64,000 bases of DNA from JALZVT01 sp039029135 (lineage in GTDB: Bacteria > Pseudomonadota > Gammaproteobacteria > Pseudomonadales > Azotimanducaceae). Positions 34,775-43,815 of the stretch are shown in pieces (within the stretch, counting starts at the first letter, position 1; each line of letters starts with the position of its first letter). The DNA is taken from assembly GCA_039029135.1 (NCBI GenBank), contig JBCCGT010000010.1, forward strand, positions 1 through 64,000, written 5' to 3'. A model generated the notes under the pieces. That model was not told where the DNA came from. It worked only from the letters and a program-made list of their open reading frames with translations, and made no database searches. Both the position numbers and the translations under genes were made by a program.

Positions 34775-36888
34775 GCGAGGCGCAGAAACAGTCCGCGCCG
34801 CGGCTTGCGGCGGGCGATCCGTCGCGACTGGGTGCGAGTTTCGACGGCGCGGGCACTAATTTTGCCGTCTACAGCGAGCGCGCGTCGGCGATGGAGCTGT
34901 GCCTGTTTGACGCCACGGGACTCGAGACCGATCGCTTCGAGTTTGGCGAGTGCGACAACGGCGTGTGGCACGCCTATCTGCCGGATCTGCAACCGGGCAC
35001 TCAATACGGATTTCGCGCGCACGGCGAGTTCGCGCCGGAACTCGGCCTGTACTTCAATCCCGCGAAGCTGATGCTGGACCCGTACGCGCGCGCGCTCGCG
35101 GGGACCTACGCCGCGAATCCGGCGAACCACGTCTGTGTCCCGGACGGTTCGCGGCCGCGCTTTTTCGATCGCGACAACGCCGCCTTCGTGCCGCGTGCGG
35201 TCGTGACCCAGGATCTGCCGCGCGCCCAGCCGGGCTTCCGGCCGCGCCACGCGCTCGCGGAAAGCCTGATCTACGAGGCGCACGCTCGCGGCCTGACGCG
35301 ACTGAACGGCGCGGTGCCGGAACACGTGCGCGGCACTTATGCGGGCCTCGGCAGCGCGGCACTCATCGATCACCTGCGCGGGCTGGGCGTCACCAGTCTG
35401 GAGCTGTTGCCCGTGCACGCCTCGATCTCTGAGTCGCACCTGCTGGGCAAGGGGCTGGGCAACTACTGGGGCTATAACACGCTGGGTTTTTTCGCGCCGC
35501 ACGCCGGCTACGCCGCGGATCCCCGGTACGCGCGCGAGGAGCTGCTGGCGGCGGTGCGCGCCCTGCACGCGGCCAACATCGAGGTACTGCTCGATGTGGT
35601 CTACAACCACACGGCCGAGGGCGATGCGCTCGGACCCACGCTGTCTTTTCGCGGACTCGACAACACGAGCTACTATCGCCTGCATCCGGAAGACGCGCGC
35701 AGCTACATCAACGACACGGGCTGCGGCAATACGCTGAACACCTCCCACCCGCAGGTGCAGAAGCTCATCATCGACAGCCTGCGCTACTGGGCCGAGGTCT
35801 ATGAGGTCGACGGGTTCCGGTTCGATCTGGCGGTGACGCTGGGCCGACAGCCGGAGGGCTTCACGCCCGCGCACCCGCTGCTGGACGGGATCGCGCGCGA
35901 TCCCGTGCTGTCGCGGCTGAAGCTGATCGCCGAGCCCTGGGACATCGGCCCTGGCGGCTATCAGGTGGGCGGCTTCGGCGGTCCCTGGGCGGAGTGGAAC
36001 GACCGCTTTCGCGACACCGTGCGCGCGTTCTGGCGCGGCGACCACGGCGTTCAGGCGGATCTGTCGCGGCGGCTGCATGGCTCGGCCGATGCCTTCGAAG
36101 GCAGCGGCCGCGGCCCCTGGGCCAGCGTGAACTTCATCACGGCCCACGACGGCTTCACCCTGCTCGACACGGTGTCGTACTGCGACAAGCACAACGAGGC
36201 CAACGGCGAGGACAATCGCGACGGGCACTCGCACAACCTGAGCGACAATCTGGGCGAAGAAGGACCGACGCTGGAGCCGAGCCGCCTCGCGGCGCGAGGC
36301 CGACGCCAGCGGGCGCTGCTGGCGACCCTGCTGCTGGCGCGAGGCACGCCGATGCTGCTCGGCGGCGATGAGCTGGGTAACTCCCAGGACGGCAACAATA
36401 ATGCCTATTGTCAGGACAACCCGATCGGCTGGGTCCGCTGGGAGACGATCGGCACCGAGCTGGCACCCATTAACCTCATTCGTCGATTGCTCGACCTGCG
36501 TCGCAGCCTGAGCGTGCTGACGCAGGCAAAGTACGTACACGACAACTGGATTGCGGATGATGCGCAGTCCATCGGCATCGGTTGGCTGACGTTTGACGGC
36601 GCGGCGATGTCGGATGAGGACTGGCAGGCTTTCGAGACGCGCTGTTTCGCCGTCGTATGGGCGGACGCGCGCCGATGGGCGCTGATCGCGCTGAACCCAA
36701 CCGACGATGCACGGCTCTTGCGCCTGCCCGCGACATTGGCGGGTGACGCTGGGGCCGGCTGGCGGTGGGTGTTGGACACGGCGGACGCGCACGGCGAGCC
36801 CGCAATCGAGTTTGTCGTCGATGCGGTGACGGTCAGCGGTCAGTCACTCGCCGTCTTTGTCTACGACTTGCCGGAACCCAGCGCATGA
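34771..36888 (+). CDS. glgX: Glycogen debranching enzyme
   Basis: The 705-residue GH13 isoamylase-type protein has an N-terminal CBM48 (RLGASFDGAGTNFAVYSERASAMELCLFD), and the barrel motifs YEAHARGLTRLNG, NYWGYNTLGFFAPH, LLDVVYNHTAEGD, VDGFRFDLAVTLGR with the nucleophile, IAEPWDIGPGGYQVGGF with the acid/base, and TAHDGFTLLDTVSY. GlgX hydrolyses alpha-1,6 linkages in the short outer chains left by phosphorylase. It overlaps glgB before it and glgP after it by four bases each. Confidence 0.94.
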   Translation: MSEAQKQSAPRLAAGDPSRLGASFDGAGTNFAVYSERASAMELCLFDATGLETDRFEFGECDNGVWHAYLPDLQPGTQYGFRAHGEFAPELGLYFNPAKLMLDPYARALAGTYAANPANHVCVPDGSRPRFFDRDNAAFVPRAVVTQDLPRAQPGFRPRHALAESLIYEAHARGLTRLNGAVPEHVRGTYAGLGSAALIDHLRGLGVTSLELLPVHASISESHLLGKGLGNYWGYNTLGFFAPHAGYAADPRYAREELLAAVRALHAANIEVLLDVVYNHTAEGDALGPTLSFRGLDNTSYYRLHPEDARSYINDTGCGNTLNTSHPQVQKLIIDSLRYWAEVYEVDGFRFDLAVTLGRQPEGFTPAHPLLDGIARDPVLSRLKLIAEPWDIGPGGYQVGGFGGPWAEWNDRFRDTVRAFWRGDHGVQADLSRRLHGSADAFEGSGRGPWASVNFITAHDGFTLLDTVSYCDKHNEANGEDNRDGHSHNLSDNLGEEGPTLEPSRLAARGRRQRALLATLLLARGTPMLLGGDELGNSQDGNNNAYCQDNPIGWVRWETIGTELAPINLIRRLLDLRRSLSVLTQAKYVHDNWIADDAQSIGIGWLTFDGAAMSDEDWQAFETRCFAVVWADARRWALIALNPTDDARLLRLPATLAGDAGAGWRWVLDTADAHGEPAIEFVVDAVTVSGQSLAVFVYDLPEPSA

Positions 36889-39302
36889 ACACAGTTGGTC
36901 CCCAGGCGCCTGGCGCGCTCAAGCTCGACATCGAACGCCACTTCTCGACCTCGTTAGGTCGAGCGGAGCACGAGCGAAATCACTGGTACCTGTACCTCGC
37001 GGCCGCGATGGCGGTGCGCGACCGGGTCGCCGACGCCTGGCGCGCGACCAAGGAGCGGCGCGAGGCCGAAGCGCCCAAGCGCGTCTTCTATCTGTCGATG
37101 GAATTCCTGCTGGGCCGCGCGCTGACCAACGCGCTGAAGAACCTCGAGATCGATGGGGACATCGCGGACGCGGTCGAGGAGTTGGGCGTCACGCTCGAAG
37201 AGCTGCAGCAGCTCGAGGCCGATGCCGGCCTCGGCAACGGCGGCCTCGGGCGTCTCGCCGCGTGCTTTCTCGATAGCTGCGCCTCGCTCGATCTGCCGGT
37301 TACCGGCTATGGCCTGCGCTACGAGTACGGCATGTTCTTCCAGTCGATCGAAAACGGTTTCCAGATCGAAGAACCGGATCACTGGCTGCTGCGCGGCTAT
37401 CCCTGGGAGTTCCCCCGCCACGAACGCCGGCGTCGCATTCACTTCGAAGGCCGCTCCGAGGCCTATCACGACGAGCAGGGCGCGCTGCGCTATCGCTGGA
37501 TCGACACCCACGACGTGTCCGCAGTGCCCTTCGATCTGCCCATCCCCGGCTATCAGAACGCGGTCGTGAATACGCTGCGGCTGTGGAAGTCGGAGGCCAC
37601 CGATCGCTTCGATCTGGGTGAGTTCAACGAGGGCAGCTACGCGGAATCGGTCGCCCAGAAGAACGCGGCCGAAAACATCACGATGGTGCTGTATCCGAAC
37701 GACGCCAGCGAGAACGGCAAGGTGCTGCGCCTGCAGCAGCAGTATTTTCTCGCCTCCGCGAGCCTGCAGGATGTGCTGGCCGACTGGTGCGAGCGCAACG
37801 ACGGGTTTGCCGGGTTCGCGGACGCCCACTGTTTTCAGCTCAACGACACGCATCCTGCCATCACCGTTGCGGAGCTGATGCGACTGCTCCTGGACGAGCA
37901 TCGCCTCGACTGGGGCGAGGCCTGGGACATCGTGTCGCGGACCGTCGCCTACACGAACCACACGCTGCTGCCGGAGGCGCTGGAGACCTGGCGCGTCGAT
38001 CTGTTCGCTCGGCTGCTGCCCCGACCGTACGACATCATCTGCGAGATCAACGCCCGCTTCATGTCGCAGGTCGCGGCGCGTTGGCCAGGCGATCATGGGA
38101 TGCAGCAGCGCCTGTCCATCATCACCGAAGGCCCGGACGCGGTGGTGCGCATGGCGCATCTGGCCGTGGTCGGCAGCTTTTCGGTGAACGGCGTTGCGGC
38201 GCTGCACAGCGAGCTGCTCACCGCCGGCCTGTTCCGCGACTTCCACGCGCTGTGGCCGGACAAGTTCAACAACAAGACCAACGGCGTCACGCCGCGGCGC
38301 TGGTTGTCGCACTGCAACCCGCGGGCCGCGGGGCTCATCACGAGCGCCATCGGCGACGGCTGGGTCGGCGACTTCAGCGAGATCGGCAAGCTCAAGCCGC
38401 ACGCCGACGACGCGGCGTTCGGCGATGCCTGGATGCAGGCGAAGCGCCGCAACAAGGCGGAGCTGGCCGCGTGGGTACGTGAGTGCGCCGGGGTTGGTTT
38501 CGATCCCGACGCCATGGTCGATGTTCAGGTCAAGCGAATCCACGAGTACAAACGGCAGCTCTTGAACGTACTGCACGTGATTCATCTGTATCGACGCTTC
38601 CACGACGGCGAGACGACCGATCCGCGTTTCGTGCTGATCGGCGGCAAGGCGGCGCCCGGCTACGTCATGGCCAAGCTGATCGTAAAGCTGATCAACAACG
38701 TCGCGAACTGCGTAAACGCCGATACCGCGTCGCCGCTGGGCATGGTGTTTCTGCCGAACTACTCGGTGTCTGCGATGGAGCGCATCTGTCCGGCCGCCGA
38801 TCTGTCCGAACAAATTTCGACGGCCGGTAAGGAGGCGTCGGGCACGGGCAACATGAAGCTGATGATGAACGGCGCGCTGACGATCGGTACCGCCGATGGC
38901 GCCAACATCGAGATCCTGGAGCGCGTCGGCGAAGACAATTTCTTCCTGTTCGGCATGTCCGCGGCAGAGGTCGAGTCGCGGCGGGCCAACTACGATCCGA
39001 ACGCCATCATTGCGGCGGACCCGGAACTCGAGGCGGTCATGATGCTGCTCGAAAGCGGCCACTTCAGTCTCTTCGAGGCGGGCATATTCGACCCGATCAT
39101 TCGCGCCGTTCGGGATCCGCATGATCCCTGGATGACGGCCGCCGATTTTCGCTCGTACGTCGACGCGCAGGAGCGCGCAAGCGGGGCCTTCGCGGATCGT
39201 GGCAGCTGGTCGACGATGAGCATTCTGAATACGGCGGGCTCGGGAGACTTCTCTTCCGATCGAACGATCGCCGAATACAATCGCGATATCTGGCGAATCT
39301 AA
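36885..39302 (+). CDS. glgP: Glycogen (maltodextrin) phosphorylase
   Basis: From ATG 36885 the product has 805 residues, normal for the GT35 family. It shows RVFYLSMEFLLGRALTNALKNL, DAGLGNGGLGRLAACFLDS, VNTLRLWKSEA, FQLNDTHPAI, KFNNKTNGVTPRRWL and the PLP lysine K658 in EASGTGNMKLMMNGALTIGTADGAN. It releases glucose-1-phosphate from glycogen chains. The ATG overlaps the glgX stop by four bases; an ORF extension to 36765 lies inside glgX and is not conserved. GlgP gives the substrate pool that GlgX and MalQ complete. Confidence 0.95.
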   Translation: MNTVGPQAPGALKLDIERHFSTSLGRAEHERNHWYLYLAAAMAVRDRVADAWRATKERREAEAPKRVFYLSMEFLLGRALTNALKNLEIDGDIADAVEELGVTLEELQQLEADAGLGNGGLGRLAACFLDSCASLDLPVTGYGLRYEYGMFFQSIENGFQIEEPDHWLLRGYPWEFPRHERRRRIHFEGRSEAYHDEQGALRYRWIDTHDVSAVPFDLPIPGYQNAVVNTLRLWKSEATDRFDLGEFNEGSYAESVAQKNAAENITMVLYPNDASENGKVLRLQQQYFLASASLQDVLADWCERNDGFAGFADAHCFQLNDTHPAITVAELMRLLLDEHRLDWGEAWDIVSRTVAYTNHTLLPEALETWRVDLFARLLPRPYDIICEINARFMSQVAARWPGDHGMQQRLSIITEGPDAVVRMAHLAVVGSFSVNGVAALHSELLTAGLFRDFHALWPDKFNNKTNGVTPRRWLSHCNPRAAGLITSAIGDGWVGDFSEIGKLKPHADDAAFGDAWMQAKRRNKAELAAWVRECAGVGFDPDAMVDVQVKRIHEYKRQLLNVLHVIHLYRRFHDGETTDPRFVLIGGKAAPGYVMAKLIVKLINNVANCVNADTASPLGMVFLPNYSVSAMERICPAADLSEQISTAGKEASGTGNMKLMMNGALTIGTADGANIEILERVGEDNFFLFGMSAAEVESRRANYDPNAIIAADPELEAVMMLLESGHFSLFEAGIFDPIIRAVRDPHDPWMTAADFRSYVDAQERASGAFADRGSWSTMSILNTAGSGDFSSDRTIAEYNRDIWRI

Positions 39303-39304
39303 AC

Positions 39305-40891
39305 ATGACAGAACAGCGCGCGGCGGGCGTCCTGCTGCATATCACCAGCCTCCCTGGAGGCATGGGTGTCGGCGATCTCGGTCCGCAGGCCTATCGCTTC
39401 ATCGATTGGCTGCATGAGGCGGGCCAGCGTTACTGGCAGGTGCTGCCGGTCGGGCCGACCGGCTACGGCGAGTCGCCCTATCAGTCGCCGTCTTCCTACG
39501 CCGGTAATCCGCTGTTCGTCAGCCTGGAGCTGCTGCGCGACTGGGGCCTGTGCGAGTCTGCGGCGATCTTCAACGCTCCAGTCTCTGCAATTTCCTCTAC
39601 CGCAGCCGGCGACCGGGTCGACTGGGATGCGGTTCGGTCGAGCAAGCTCGCAGCACTCGACGTCGCCTGCAGCGCGTTTTTCAGGAGCGCCGGCAGCGAG
39701 CATCGCGAGGCCTTCGAGCAGTTCAAGTCGGCGAGCGAAAACCGCTGGCTGCACGACTACGCGCTGTTCGTTGTCGCGAAGGACCAGCATCCGGGTCTCT
39801 GCTGGAATCAGTGGCCCGAGGCGCTGCGCCGCCGCGACGCCGCCGCGCTCGCTGCGTTTGCCGCCGAGCACGCGGTCGCCTGCGAGCGGGTGAAGCTCGA
39901 GCAGTTCTTCTTCTTTAGTCAGTGGCAGCGCCTGCGCGCCTACGCGAACGAGCGCGGCGTACGCCTGATCGGTGACTGCCCCATCTACGTGGCACACGAC
40001 AGCGCCGAAGTCTGGTGTGCGCCGGAGCTGTTTGATCTGGACGAGGCGGGCAACTGCCGCACCGTGGCGGGCGTGCCGCCGGACTACTTCAGCGCCACGG
40101 GTCAGCTCTGGGGTAACCCGCTGTATCGCTGGGACGCGATGGCCGACGACGGCTACGGCTGGTGGTGCGAACGGCTCGCGCATTGCGAGCGGCTTTATGA
40201 CCTTACGCGGATCGATCACTTTCGCGGGCTGGACAGCTACTGGGAGGTCGACGGCGACGCCGATACCGCGATCGATGGCGTCTGGCGCGATGGTCCGCGC
40301 GACGCCTTCTTCGATGCCATTCGGACCGCGCTCGGCGGGCTGCCGCTGATCGCCGAAGACCTGGGTTTGCTGACGGACAGCGTGCACGAACTGCGCGAAC
40401 GGCAGGGACTGCTCGGCATGCGCGTGCTGCAGTTCGGCTACGACGGTGTCCACGACAATCCGCACTTTCCCGGCAATGTGCGCGAGGACACGATCGCCTA
40501 TAGTGCCACCCACGATAACGACACCACGCGCGGCTGGCTCGATGCCTGCGATGAAGAAACCCGCGCGCGCGCGGGTGGCGGCGGTCCCTACGACCCCGTC
40601 GATGTCGTGGTTGAAGAGACGCTTGCGTGCCGCGCGCGCCTGGCGATCGTACCCATGCAGGATCTGCTGCGCCTGCCGACGTCGGCCCGTTTCAACGAGC
40701 CTGGCAAGGTCGGCGACGACAACTGGAGCTGGCGGCTGCTCGACGGTCAGGCCAGCGGCGACATCGCGGCGGCCCATCGCGCGCGAACGGAACGCACGGG
40801 CAGGCTGCCCGTGGAACTCGCCGTCATGGACGGCTACAGCTCGGAACAGGATAACCACTCGATGCGGGAGGCATCAGGCTCGTACCAATGA
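39305..40891 (+). CDS. malQ: 4-alpha-glucanotransferase (amylomaltase)
   Basis: The 528-residue GH77 enzyme shows GVLLHITSLPGGMGVGDLG, WQVLPVGPTGYGESPYQSPSSYAGNP, RLIGDCPIYVAHDSAEVW, GVPPDYFSATGQLWGNPLYRWD, the catalytic Asp in RIDHFRGLDSYWEV, the Glu in LIAEDLG, and SATHDNDTTRGW. It disproportionates maltodextrins. It starts two bases after the glgP stop, without a strong ribosome binding site of its own, and overlaps glgC by four bases, so it is probably translated by coupling. In this operon it would process malto-oligosaccharides released by GlgX. Confidence 0.94.
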   Translation: MTEQRAAGVLLHITSLPGGMGVGDLGPQAYRFIDWLHEAGQRYWQVLPVGPTGYGESPYQSPSSYAGNPLFVSLELLRDWGLCESAAIFNAPVSAISSTAAGDRVDWDAVRSSKLAALDVACSAFFRSAGSEHREAFEQFKSASENRWLHDYALFVVAKDQHPGLCWNQWPEALRRRDAAALAAFAAEHAVACERVKLEQFFFFSQWQRLRAYANERGVRLIGDCPIYVAHDSAEVWCAPELFDLDEAGNCRTVAGVPPDYFSATGQLWGNPLYRWDAMADDGYGWWCERLAHCERLYDLTRIDHFRGLDSYWEVDGDADTAIDGVWRDGPRDAFFDAIRTALGGLPLIAEDLGLLTDSVHELRERQGLLGMRVLQFGYDGVHDNPHFPGNVREDTIAYSATHDNDTTRGWLDACDEETRARAGGGGPYDPVDVVVEETLACRARLAIVPMQDLLRLPTSARFNEPGKVGDDNWSWRLLDGQASGDIAAAHRARTERTGRLPVELAVMDGYSSEQDNHSMREASGSYQ

Positions 40892-42177
40892 CACCAGATG
40901 AAAACTTGAGCATGGACAGCCCGAGATTCGTCTCCCGGCTAACGCGCAACTCGATGGCGCTGATTCTCGCCGGCGGCCGCGGCAGCCGGCTTCACGAGCT
41001 GACCAACTGGCGCGCCAAGCCCGGCCTGTACTTCGCGGGCAAATTTCGGATTATCGACTTCACGCTGTCGAACTGCGCGAATTCCGGCATTCGCCGCGTG
41101 GGCGTGCTGACGCAGTACAAGTCGCACTCGCTGCTGCGCCATCTGATCGCTGGCTGGACCCACTATCGCAAGGAAACCAACGAGTACATCGAGATCCTGC
41201 CCGCGTCCCAGCGGACCTCCGACGATTGGTACAAGGGCACCGCCGACGCGGTGTTTCAGAATCTCGACATCATTCGCTCCGCCAATCCGTCCTATGTGGT
41301 GATTCTGGCCGGGGATCATGTCTACAAGATGGACTACGGCACCATGATCGCCGCCCACGCCCGCAACGGCGCGGACATGACGGTGGGCTGCGTGCCGGTG
41401 CCGCGCGCGGACGCGGCCGGCAAGCTCGGCGTCATGCAGGTCGACGAGAGTAACCGCATACTCGCGTTTCAGGAAAAGCCGGACGACCCCGCTGAGGTGC
41501 CCGGGCAGCCGGGCACCTGCCTGGGTTCGATGGGCATCTATGTCTTCAACACCAAGTTCCTGTTCGAGGAGATGATCCGCGATGCGGACGATCCGAAGTC
41601 GACGCACGACTTCGGCTTCGACGTCATCCCGCGAATCGTCGATCGCTATCGGGTGTTCGCCTATTCGTTTCGCGACGAGGACACGGGCGTGCAGCAGTAC
41701 TGGCGCGACGTGGGCACGATCGACAGCTACTGGCAGGCCAACATGGAGCTGGTCGAGCCGGATCCCGAGCTCAACATCTACGACAAGGACTGGCCGATAC
41801 GGACGGCCCAGAGCCAGCTGCCACCGGCGAAGTTCATTTTTGACGACGACGAGCGGCGCGGCCACGCGGTCGACTCGCTGGTTTCCGGCGGCTGCATCAT
41901 TTCCGGTTCTGAGGTGCGTAAGTCGCTGCTGTACTCCTCCGTGCACATACACTCGCATTCGCGGATCGAAGGCGCTGTGGTGCTGCCGGAGTGCGAGATC
42001 GGACGCGGCTGTCAGCTGCATAACTGCATCATCGATCGCGGGGTGACGCTGGCGCCCGGCACGCGCGTCGGCATTGATCTGGAAGAAGACCGCGCGCGCG
42101 GCTTTCGGGTGACGCCGGGCGGCGTAGTGCTCGTCACGCCCGAGATGGTCGGTCAGGTTCTGCACTCGACACGCTGA
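40888..42177 (+). CDS. glgC: Glucose-1-phosphate adenylyltransferase
   Basis: The 429-residue enzyme makes ADP-glucose from glucose-1-phosphate and ATP, the committed step of glycogen synthesis. It has the nucleotide motif LILAGGRGSRLHELTNWRAKP, FRIIDFTLSNCANSGIRR, WYKGTADAVFQN, VVILAGDHVYKMDY, FQEKPDDP, SMGIYVFN, YWRDVGTIDSYW and the C-terminal left-handed beta-helix (SLVSGGCIISGSEVRKSLL...). Residues around the usual allosteric site for fructose-1,6-bisphosphate are in the conserved N-terminal segment. It overlaps malQ by ATGA and glgA by one base. Confidence 0.95.
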   Translation: MTPDENLSMDSPRFVSRLTRNSMALILAGGRGSRLHELTNWRAKPGLYFAGKFRIIDFTLSNCANSGIRRVGVLTQYKSHSLLRHLIAGWTHYRKETNEYIEILPASQRTSDDWYKGTADAVFQNLDIIRSANPSYVVILAGDHVYKMDYGTMIAAHARNGADMTVGCVPVPRADAAGKLGVMQVDESNRILAFQEKPDDPAEVPGQPGTCLGSMGIYVFNTKFLFEEMIRDADDPKSTHDFGFDVIPRIVDRYRVFAYSFRDEDTGVQQYWRDVGTIDSYWQANMELVEPDPELNIYDKDWPIRTAQSQLPPAKFIFDDDERRGHAVDSLVSGGCIISGSEVRKSLLYSSVHIHSHSRIEGAVVLPECEIGRGCQLHNCIIDRGVTLAPGTRVGIDLEEDRARGFRVTPGGVVLVTPEMVGQVLHSTR

Positions 42178-43712
42178 TGACGCGCGTGCTGATGCTGGCG
42201 GCCGAGAACGCGGCCCTGCCCGGTGGCAAGGTCGGCGGCGTCGGCGACGTCATTGCCGAATTGCCGCTCGCGCTCGCGGAGCTGGGTCATCAGGTCGACG
42301 TGCTGCTGCCGGCCTACGGCATCTTCCACCAACACGACGATGCGCAGCGTCGCGCGGCGGTAGAGGTCAGCTTCGCCGGCAGCCTGCAGCGCGTGGAGCT
42401 CTACGAGATCGTTGGGCAGCGCGTTGGCACTTGGGTCCTGCATCACCCCCTGTTCGGCGAGCCGCCGGGGCAGATCTATCACGCCGACGGTGCGGATGCG
42501 CCCTTTGCCACGGATGCGAATCTGTATGCGCTGTTCTGCTGCGCCGCCGCGGAGCTGGTGGCGGCGGGCGAGCTCGGTGCGTTCGACGTGGTGCATCTGC
42601 ACGACTGGCACGCCGCAGCCTACGCGCTGTTCCATCGGCGGCTGCCGAGCGCGGGACGCCCGCGACTCGTACTCAGTATTCACAACCTCTCGCTGCAGGG
42701 GATTCGGCCGCTCTCTGGTCATCCGTCGTCTCCCGGCAGCTGGTTTCCGAAGCTGCCGCTGCCGCCCGATGCGCGGGACCCGCGCTACGCCGACTGCTTC
42801 AACCCGCTGCGGCTCGCCATCCGCGGCGCCGATGCGGTGCACGTGGTGTCGCCCAGCTATGCCCGCGAGATCCTGCTGCCGAGCGCGACGGAAGAGGCGA
42901 TCTACGGCGGCGAAGGACTTGAGGACGACCTGCGCGCGGCCGCGGACGCGGATCGCCTGCACGGCATTCTGAACGGCTGCGATGCGCAGCCGGCGGCTGA
43001 GTCGGGGCGCCGCGAGCTGTGGCAGCGCTGCCAGACGCTGCTGCTCGAGTGGATCAGCGCCGGCGAGCATCTGCGGACGGTCGACTATCTGGCCGAGCGC
43101 AATCTCGGCGAGCTGCTGGCCGGCGACGGCGGCGGCTTTCTGGTCACCAGCGTCGGTCGCCTGACGACCCAGAAGGTCGGGCTGCTGCTGCACCCGCACG
43201 GCGCGGGCTGCGTGCTGGATGCGTTGCTGGAACCCCTGCGCGGTCGTGGCGCCATGGTGATGCTGGGCAGCGGCGACGCAGACAGCGTGGCGCAGCTGCG
43301 TGCTGTCGCCGCGCGACACCGGCACTTCGTGCTGTTGGAAGGCTATTCCGACGCCGTGGCCGACGCCCTGTACGCGTCTGGCGATCTGTTCGTCATGCCG
43401 TCGCTGTTCGAACCCTGCGGCCTGTCGCAGATGATCGCGATGCGCAACGGCCAGCCCTGCCTGGTGCACGGCGTGGGCGGTCTGCGGGATACGGTTAGCG
43501 ACGGCCAGGACGGCTTCGTGTTTAGCGGCGACGGTCTGGAAGGCAAGGCGGACGCGCTCATCGAGCGGTTCGGGACCGCGCTGCAGCTTCATCACGACGA
43601 ACCCGCGGCCTGGGGTGGCCTGTGCCGTACCGCCAGCGAGCGCCGGTTCCTGTGGCGCGACGCGGCCGAGGCCTATGTGGAGCGTCTATATCTTCCCCCT
43701 GACGACGCCTGA
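42177..43712 (+). CDS. glgA: Glycogen synthase (ADP-glucose)
   Basis: The 511-residue GT5 enzyme elongates alpha-1,4-glucan from ADP-glucose. The N-terminal domain has the ADP-glucose motif GGKVGGVGDVIAELPLALAELGHQVDVLLPAYG (a KVGGVGD version of the common KTGGLGD) and VVHLHDWHAAAYAL; the C-terminal domain has LNGCD, SVGRLTTQKVGLLL and the acidic site LFVMPSLFEPCGLSQMIAMRNGQPCLVHGVGGLRDTV. It starts within the glgC stop (TGATG) and is the last gene of the operon, followed by a hairpin. Confidence 0.94.
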   Translation: MTRVLMLAAENAALPGGKVGGVGDVIAELPLALAELGHQVDVLLPAYGIFHQHDDAQRRAAVEVSFAGSLQRVELYEIVGQRVGTWVLHHPLFGEPPGQIYHADGADAPFATDANLYALFCCAAAELVAAGELGAFDVVHLHDWHAAAYALFHRRLPSAGRPRLVLSIHNLSLQGIRPLSGHPSSPGSWFPKLPLPPDARDPRYADCFNPLRLAIRGADAVHVVSPSYAREILLPSATEEAIYGGEGLEDDLRAAADADRLHGILNGCDAQPAAESGRRELWQRCQTLLLEWISAGEHLRTVDYLAERNLGELLAGDGGGFLVTSVGRLTTQKVGLLLHPHGAGCVLDALLEPLRGRGAMVMLGSGDADSVAQLRAVAARHRHFVLLEGYSDAVADALYASGDLFVMPSLFEPCGLSQMIAMRNGQPCLVHGVGGLRDTVSDGQDGFVFSGDGLEGKADALIERFGTALQLHHDEPAAWGGLCRTASERRFLWRDAAEAYVERLYLPPDDA

Positions 43713-43770
43713 GCAGGCCTCGCGCGTTTCACTCGGTCATTGGTTGCTCAGGCGTGCGCCAGGCAGCGGT

Positions 43771-43798
43771 GCTAGTGCGCGGCGCTAGCTTGTTCTTC
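43771..43798 (+). terminator. Terminator of the glg operon
   Basis: GCTAGTGC-GCG-GCGCTAGC (43771-43789) makes an eight-pair stem with one G-T wobble, followed directly by the T-rich TTGTTCTT. It lies 58 bases after the glgA stop and just before the opposing stop of the DUF6134-like gene, as expected of an intrinsic terminator. Confidence 0.65.
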
Positions 43799-43815
43799 CG
43801 AGTTCTGGTGTCCCG

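Noticed and set aside
34693..36792. 699-codon minus-strand ORF opposite glgX
   Set aside because: Antisense shadow of a clear GH13 gene; no motifs and no ribosome binding site.
36954..39122. 722-codon minus-strand ORF opposite glgP
   Set aside because: It is a shadow of glgP in GC-rich DNA. The plus strand has unbroken family motifs and the PLP lysine; the antisense translation is Arg/Val/Gln-rich with no recognisable domain.
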